From Paracoccus sp. (in: a-proteobacteria) (lineage in GTDB: Bacteria > Pseudomonadota > Alphaproteobacteria > Rhodobacterales > Rhodobacteraceae): a DNA stretch of 17,171 bases. How positions within the stretch are numbered: the first letter of the stretch is position 1; the number at the start of each line of letters is the position of its first letter. Below the pieces are notes generated by a model that saw nothing but the letters and a program-made list of their open reading frames with translations, ran no database searches and was not told the origin of the DNA. This document shows, one piece after another, positions 12,673-17,171 of the stretch. Made by a program: the position numbers and the translations under genes. The stretch lies in the NCBI GenBank assembly GCA_018056045.1, contig JAGPGI010000011.1, positions 1-17,171 on the forward strand, written 5' to 3'.

Positions 12673-15372
12673 ATGCGGTTCCTGAAACGCCTTGTCCTGT
12701 GGCTTGCCGGAACGGCCCTCGTTCTGGTCCTTGTGATCGGCATTGCCGGGTTCTTCCTGCTGCGCGCCTTTATCGAGCCGGACCGCGCCGCCTTTGGCAA
12801 TGTCAGGGACGAGGCCATGACGGCCGGGCTGACCGCCCAGCATTTCAAACCCGCGGACGAGCCATATTTCGCTGCCATGGATAAGGGCCTGCTGCTGCCC
12901 CCCACCGCAGGTCAGGACTATCCCCCCGAAATCCGCGAGGTCGCCGCCCTGTCGGGCCTGCCTCCCGAAGAGGTGCGCAAGGCCGCGATCCGGGGCCAGA
13001 ACGCCTGGACGATCTGGACCGGCGGCAATGACCGCTTCTGGGATTTCGCTGCCGGAAATACCGTCGGATCCTTTGATCTTCTGAAGACCGTGTCCTCGCA
13101 TCCCGCGCAATATTATGGCCGCGACAACCGCTTTCGCTGGCTGGGCCTGATCAACGAACCCTGCTTCAGCAAAGCCCGGGGACCCGATCCCGAACGCTTC
13201 GGGTTGTGGCTGGACCGGCGCGATCCGTCCTGCGGCCCCGACCCCTTTGCGGATGCGGAAAAATACGCGGGCGTCAAGGTCGGCGCGCGCGGCCAGACCC
13301 AGCCCGCCGGGTCATATTATGGCGCGCCGACCGGGGTGATCGGGCTGCGGCTGTTTCCGAACCCCGATTTCGATGCCGAGGCCGCCGCCCGCTGGGACCC
13401 CGAGCGGTATTATACCGACCCCGATTACTATAACGATCACGACCTGATCCGGCCTTACCGCGTCGGCATGTCCTGCGCATTCTGCCATGTCGGGCCGAAC
13501 CCGATCAATCCGCCCAAGAACCCCGAGGCGCCGGATTGGGCCGAGCTGACCTCGAACCCCGGCGCGCAGTATTTCTGGGTCGAGCGGATCTTTTTCTGGA
13601 ACACCCGCCCGCGCCCGGAACCCGGCATCCCCGCCCCGAACGAAGGGAATTTCCTGTTCCAGCTGTTCCACACCAACCCGCCCGGATCCCTGGATACCTC
13701 GCTGGTTTCGACCGATTACATGAACAATCCGCGCACCATGAATGCCGTCTATGAGGCCGGCGCGCGGCTGGAGATCGCCCGCCATCTGGGCAGCGAACAG
13801 CTTGCCGGGGGCGAGCGCGACAACAAGCAGTTCCAGGACTATCCGCAGACCGCCGCCCTGGCCGATCTGTTCGATGCGGGCAATGGCAAGGTCGCCTCGA
13901 TGCGGGTCCTCAAGGATGGCTCGGATTCGGTGGGCACGCTGGGGGCGCTGAACCGGGTCTATCTGAATATCGGCCTGTTTTCCGAGGAATGGCTTTTGCA
14001 TTTCCGCCCCTTCCTTGGCGCGCAAAAGATCTCGCCGATCCAGATCGCGGATGCGCAGAAGAACTCGGCCTATTGGCAGGCGACCGAAAACATGACCGCC
14101 GACATGGCGGTGTTCTTTCTGGTGACCGCCCGCGCCGACCGGCTGGGCGATGCGCCAGGCGGCGCGGGCCGTCTGGCCCAGCGTGATCCGGCGGGACTGG
14201 CCCGCGGCAAGGAGGTCTTTGCCGAGACCTGCGCCGCCTGCCATTCCTCGCGCCAGCCCGTGCCTACGCCCGCCTCGGGCGTGGATCAAGGCATCTGCGC
14301 GGGCGGCGGCTCGGGTCCCCGCTACCGCGAATGCTGGGACCGCTATTGGGACTGGACCCAGACCGAGAACTATAAAGCCCAGATGCGCGCCATCGTCGCG
14401 GCGCCGGATTTCCTGCGCGGAAACTATCTCTCGACCGAAAGGCGGGTGCCGATGGATGTCTTGGGCACCAATGCCTGCTCGGCCGTCGCCACCAATGGCC
14501 TGCGGGGCGATATCTGGGACAATTTCACCTCGGACAGCTATAAATCCCTGCCGCCGCCCAAGCCGGTGACGGTGCATCACCCGGTTTCGGGCGCGGCCTC
14601 GTCCTTTCAGTCGCTGGGGAACGGGCGCGGCTATCTGCGGCCCGCCTCGCTGATCAGCCTGTGGTCCACCGCGCCCTATCTTTTGAACAATTCCGTCGGG
14701 CATGACGCCTATGAGGCGGATTACGCCGGGGATTACGGCGATTACGGCCCGACCTGCCCGGCGGCGGATGCCGACGACCCCTATCTGCCCTGCGTCGAGA
14801 ACCGGCTTTACCAGTTCGACAAGTCGATCCGGCAGATGCTGTGGCCGCAGACCCGGCGCATGGATCAGCTGACCACCGAACCGGTGCCGGGCTATATCTA
14901 TCGCCTGTCCGCACCCGCCTGCCTGATGGTGCCCAAGGGCTATGCCCCGGCGCTGGTCCGGGACAATGCGGGCCTTCTGTCGCGGCTGGCGCCCTGGCTG
15001 GTGACGCCCGAAGGCGCGGTCCGCATCGGCCCCTTCCCCGAAGGGTTCCCGATCAACGCGCTGGTCAATACCAAACTGCTGCCCGACAATGACGAGCCGG
15101 ACATGACCGCGCATCTGTGGCGGATGGCGAAATCGGCGCCGGACCTTCTGGGCGGCCTCAAGCAGCTTGGCGGGCGCTGCACGCCCGAGGAACTGGCCGA
15201 CCCCGCCGTCGTGGCCGACGCCCAGCGCATCCTGCGCGAAACCGGCCTGATCGACACGCTGGTCGGCCTGTCGAAATGCCCCGATTACGTGGTGAACAAG
15301 GGCCATGAATTCGGCGCAACCCTGCCCGACGCCGACAAGGAGGCGCTGATTTCCTTTCTGATGGAGCTGTGA
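12673..15372 (+). CDS. Very large membrane-anchored diheme cytochrome, diheme peroxidase/RoxA-like superfamily (third of three)
   Basis: An 899-residue protein with an N-terminal membrane helix (about 7-31) and a long periplasmic region. Two heme sites are present: C268-A-F-C271-H272 in MSCAFCHVGPNPINPP, and C520-A-A-C523-H524. There are about 240 residues before the first heme with no heme motif. The segment after the second heme (about 375 residues) holds further cysteines (for example C547, C597), which could form disulfides. APYLLNNSVG near 675 parallels PYLHNGSVP of the two smaller paralogues, with the His replaced by Leu-Asn. It is longer than RoxA (~680 residues) and resembles large diheme peroxidase-like proteins found next to GMC flavoproteins. 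It is cotranscribed with the other cytochromes, and one base separates its stop from the GMC start. It may be the catalytic oxygenase, or an electron hub; the sequence does not decide. Confidence 0.88.
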   Translation: MRFLKRLVLWLAGTALVLVLVIGIAGFFLLRAFIEPDRAAFGNVRDEAMTAGLTAQHFKPADEPYFAAMDKGLLLPPTAGQDYPPEIREVAALSGLPPEEVRKAAIRGQNAWTIWTGGNDRFWDFAAGNTVGSFDLLKTVSSHPAQYYGRDNRFRWLGLINEPCFSKARGPDPERFGLWLDRRDPSCGPDPFADAEKYAGVKVGARGQTQPAGSYYGAPTGVIGLRLFPNPDFDAEAAARWDPERYYTDPDYYNDHDLIRPYRVGMSCAFCHVGPNPINPPKNPEAPDWAELTSNPGAQYFWVERIFFWNTRPRPEPGIPAPNEGNFLFQLFHTNPPGSLDTSLVSTDYMNNPRTMNAVYEAGARLEIARHLGSEQLAGGERDNKQFQDYPQTAALADLFDAGNGKVASMRVLKDGSDSVGTLGALNRVYLNIGLFSEEWLLHFRPFLGAQKISPIQIADAQKNSAYWQATENMTADMAVFFLVTARADRLGDAPGGAGRLAQRDPAGLARGKEVFAETCAACHSSRQPVPTPASGVDQGICAGGGSGPRYRECWDRYWDWTQTENYKAQMRAIVAAPDFLRGNYLSTERRVPMDVLGTNACSAVATNGLRGDIWDNFTSDSYKSLPPPKPVTVHHPVSGAASSFQSLGNGRGYLRPASLISLWSTAPYLLNNSVGHDAYEADYAGDYGDYGPTCPAADADDPYLPCVENRLYQFDKSIRQMLWPQTRRMDQLTTEPVPGYIYRLSAPACLMVPKGYAPALVRDNAGLLSRLAPWLVTPEGAVRIGPFPEGFPINALVNTKLLPDNDEPDMTAHLWRMAKSAPDLLGGLKQLGGRCTPEELADPAVVADAQRILRETGLIDTLVGLSKCPDYVVNKGHEFGATLPDADKEALISFLMEL

Positions 15373-15373
15373 G

Positions 15374-17171
15374 ATGACGCCCGCCGCCTACGACTACATC
15401 GTCGTCGGCGCAGGGGCCGGGGGCGCCGTGGTCGCGGCGCGGCTGGCCGAGGCGGGGATGAAAGTGCTGGTGATCGAGGCCGGGGGCGATCCCTGCGCGC
15501 CCTGCGGCGATCAGGAACGCGACATGCCGCTGGCGGATGCGGTGCGGGTCCCGGCATTCCACGCATTCGCCTCGGAACATCCCGATATCTGCGACGACCA
15601 CTGGGTGCGCCATCACGACGACGATGCGTTTCAGGATCGCGACTGGCGTTATGACCGAGAACGGGGCGGCGTGCTTTATCCGCGCCTGCGCGGCCTTGGC
15701 GGCTGCACCATGCATCACGCCATGATCGTCGTGCGCCCCAACGATGCCGACTGGAACCAGATCGCTGCGATCACCGGCGAGGCCGGCTGGCGGGCCTCGG
15801 CCATGCAGCGCCATTTCGAACGAATCGTGCGCTGTCGCTATCGCGCGGGCTTCTGGCGCTGGCTCTGCCGCCTGACCGGGCTGAACCCGACCGGGCATGG
15901 CTGGAACGGCTGGTTGACCACGGAACGCGCCCTTCCGGTCCGGGCGCTTCTGGACCTGCCGCTGCGATGGGCGTTGCTGCGCTCGGTCGGCAGCGCCGCC
16001 GATGCGTTCGTGCACGAGCGCACCAGCTGGCAAACCACTGCCATCGACCCAAATGACCGCCGCTGGTGGAACCGGGGCATCGCGGGCATCCGCATCGCCC
16101 CCCTTGGCACGCGCCGCCATGTCCGCCATGGCGCGCGCGAGCGGCTGCTGGATGTGCAATCGCGCCATCCCGACCGGCTGGAGCTGCGGCTGCAAACCAG
16201 GGCGCTGCGTGTGATCGTGCAGGACGGGCGCGCGACCGGGGTCGAAATCCGGTCGCGCGACACGACCGAGACCGTGGCCGCACGGCGCGAGGTGATCCTT
16301 GCCGGCGGCGCCTTTGCCACACCGCAACTGCTGATGCTGTCGGGGATCGGCGATCCGGCGCATCTTGCCGGGCATGGCATCGCGCTGACCCGCGCCCTGC
16401 CCGGCGTCGGCGCAAACCTTCAGGACCGTTACGAGGTCGGCGTCGCCAACCGCATGCTGCGCCCCTGGGGGGCGATGCGCGGGGTGAAATATTCCCGCCA
16501 TGACCGCCATTACCGGATCTGGAAATGGCTCGGATGGGGCAATTACGCCTCGAACGGGGTGCTGTTTTCGCTGGCGATGCGCTCATCTCCGACGTTGACG
16601 GAAACCGACCTGCATTGCTTTGCGCTGCTGGCGGATTTTCGAGGCTATTATCGCGGCTATTCGGAACGCATCCGGCGCGGCGATTACCTCAGCTGGGTCA
16701 TTCTGAAAGCCTATGCCGCCAATCGCGGCGGCAGCGTGCGGCTGACCGGCCCCGATCCCGAGACCCGGCCCGAAATCCGCTTCCGGTCCTTTGCGGATGC
16801 GGGCGGCGAGGCAGATCTGGACGCGGTGGTCCATGCGATCCGCACCGTGCGCCGCATCGCAGATTCCTTTGACGCCCTGATCGCCGAAGAAGAGGAACCG
16901 GGCCGCCACCGCCATTCGGACGCGGCGCTGCGCGATTATGTGCGCGCCAATGCCTGGGGACACCATGCCTGCGGAACCGCCGCCATGGGACCCGAGGCCG
17001 CGGGCGGGGTTCTGGACGGCCGGCTGCGGGTGCATGGGATCGCGGGGCTGCGCGTGGCCGATGCCTCGGCCTTTCCGCGCATTCCGGGGTATTTTCTGGT
17101 CATGGCCGTCTTCATGCTGGCCGAGCGCGCCGCCGAGATGATCCTTGAGGATGCCGGGACCAGCCATCAAG
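15374..17171 (+). CDS. GMC-family FAD oxidoreductase, last few codons off the right edge
   Basis: There are 599 codons visible without a stop, so the protein is nearly complete for the family. YDYIVVGAGAGGAVVAARLA (6-25) is the FAD Rossmann motif and VLVIEAGG follows. GLGGCTMHHAM (107-117) is the GMC signature 1 region, with H114 at the place where choline oxidase bears its covalent FAD histidine. GAFATPQLLMLSGIG is signature 2. Near the end, GHHACGTAAMG provides the catalytic base H531. The second catalytic His/Asn, usually in 'P-x-x-G-N', is replaced by aromatic residues (PGYFLV, Y573/F574). No signal peptide, so cytoplasmic. GGAG (15363-15366) lies 7 bases before the ATG. These enzymes oxidise alcohols; the likely partner is an alcohol or hydroxylated product of the cytochromes, but this is inferred from position only. 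Confidence 0.92.
   Translation, partial: MTPAAYDYIVVGAGAGGAVVAARLAEAGMKVLVIEAGGDPCAPCGDQERDMPLADAVRVPAFHAFASEHPDICDDHWVRHHDDDAFQDRDWRYDRERGGVLYPRLRGLGGCTMHHAMIVVRPNDADWNQIAAITGEAGWRASAMQRHFERIVRCRYRAGFWRWLCRLTGLNPTGHGWNGWLTTERALPVRALLDLPLRWALLRSVGSAADAFVHERTSWQTTAIDPNDRRWWNRGIAGIRIAPLGTRRHVRHGARERLLDVQSRHPDRLELRLQTRALRVIVQDGRATGVEIRSRDTTETVAARREVILAGGAFATPQLLMLSGIGDPAHLAGHGIALTRALPGVGANLQDRYEVGVANRMLRPWGAMRGVKYSRHDRHYRIWKWLGWGNYASNGVLFSLAMRSSPTLTETDLHCFALLADFRGYYRGYSERIRRGDYLSWVILKAYAANRGGSVRLTGPDPETRPEIRFRSFADAGGEADLDAVVHAIRTVRRIADSFDALIAEEEEPGRHRHSDAALRDYVRANAWGHHACGTAAMGPEAAGGVLDGRLRVHGIAGLRVADASAFPRIPGYFLVMAVFMLAERAAEMILEDAGTSHQ

Noticed and set aside
13312..15306. 664-codon open frame antisense to the third cytochrome
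   Set aside because: It is a shadow of the GC-rich codon use of the real gene, low in family resemblance and rich in Arg/Gly/Ala/His. No promoter or ribosome binding site supports it.
15158..16510. 450-codon antisense frame over the GMC gene
   Set aside because: The plus strand is a complete GMC flavoprotein with FAD and catalytic motifs; the other strand is a composition artefact.

Overview
The window is GC-rich, densely coded DNA with gene content typical of an alphaproteobacterium, most likely Rhodobacterales and Paracoccus-like. The Ada, AlkB and ornithine cyclodeaminase sequences, and a CrtE-like GGARIRP motif in a prenyl-diphosphate synthase, fit that lineage. This placement is inference from protein character; there is no rRNA or other marker gene. 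No tRNA, rRNA, CRISPR array or transposase was seen.

Left region (1-5531, all on the minus strand): a compact run read leftward. In transcription order it holds a beta-rich protein with a Lys/Pro/Asp tandem-repeat head, a probable ABBA/DMATS-like aromatic prenyltransferase, a short QW-repeat (squalene cyclase-like alpha-toroid) protein, a 546-residue unrecognised protein, and the first 99 codons of a polyprenyl (GGPP-type) diphosphate synthase that runs off the left edge. Three of the four junctions are ATGA overlaps. Together they look like an isoprenoid/meroterpenoid pathway: prenyl donor synthesis, prenyl transfer, and a cyclase-fold protein, plus two non-enzymatic-looking beta proteins.

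Junction (about 5530): the leftward run ends abruptly against the last ~50 codons of an ornithine cyclodeaminase gene on the plus strand. The first leftward gene has no Shine-Dalgarno or promoter here, and its only available start is a GTG at the junction. A rearrangement has probably truncated both genes.

Middle (5746-7487): an alkylation-repair pair, alkB (plus) and ada (minus), arranged tail to tail with stop codons sharing one CTAG.

Right region (7695-17171, plus strand): a tightly packed operon behind one intergenic gap. It encodes an OYE-type FMN/Fe-S oxidoreductase, a membrane-anchored diheme cytochrome, a small four-helix membrane protein, a second and a third (very long) membrane-anchored diheme cytochrome, and a GMC-family flavoprotein that reaches the right edge. 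The first two cytochromes carry sequence marks of the RoxA/rubber-oxygenase branch of the diheme peroxidase superfamily; the third is divergent. Cytoplasmic flavoenzymes plus periplasmic diheme oxygenase-like proteins suggest oxidative processing of an unsaturated lipid or isoprenoid, but no substrate can be read from the sequence. The two operons are the parts most likely to hold undescribed biology.
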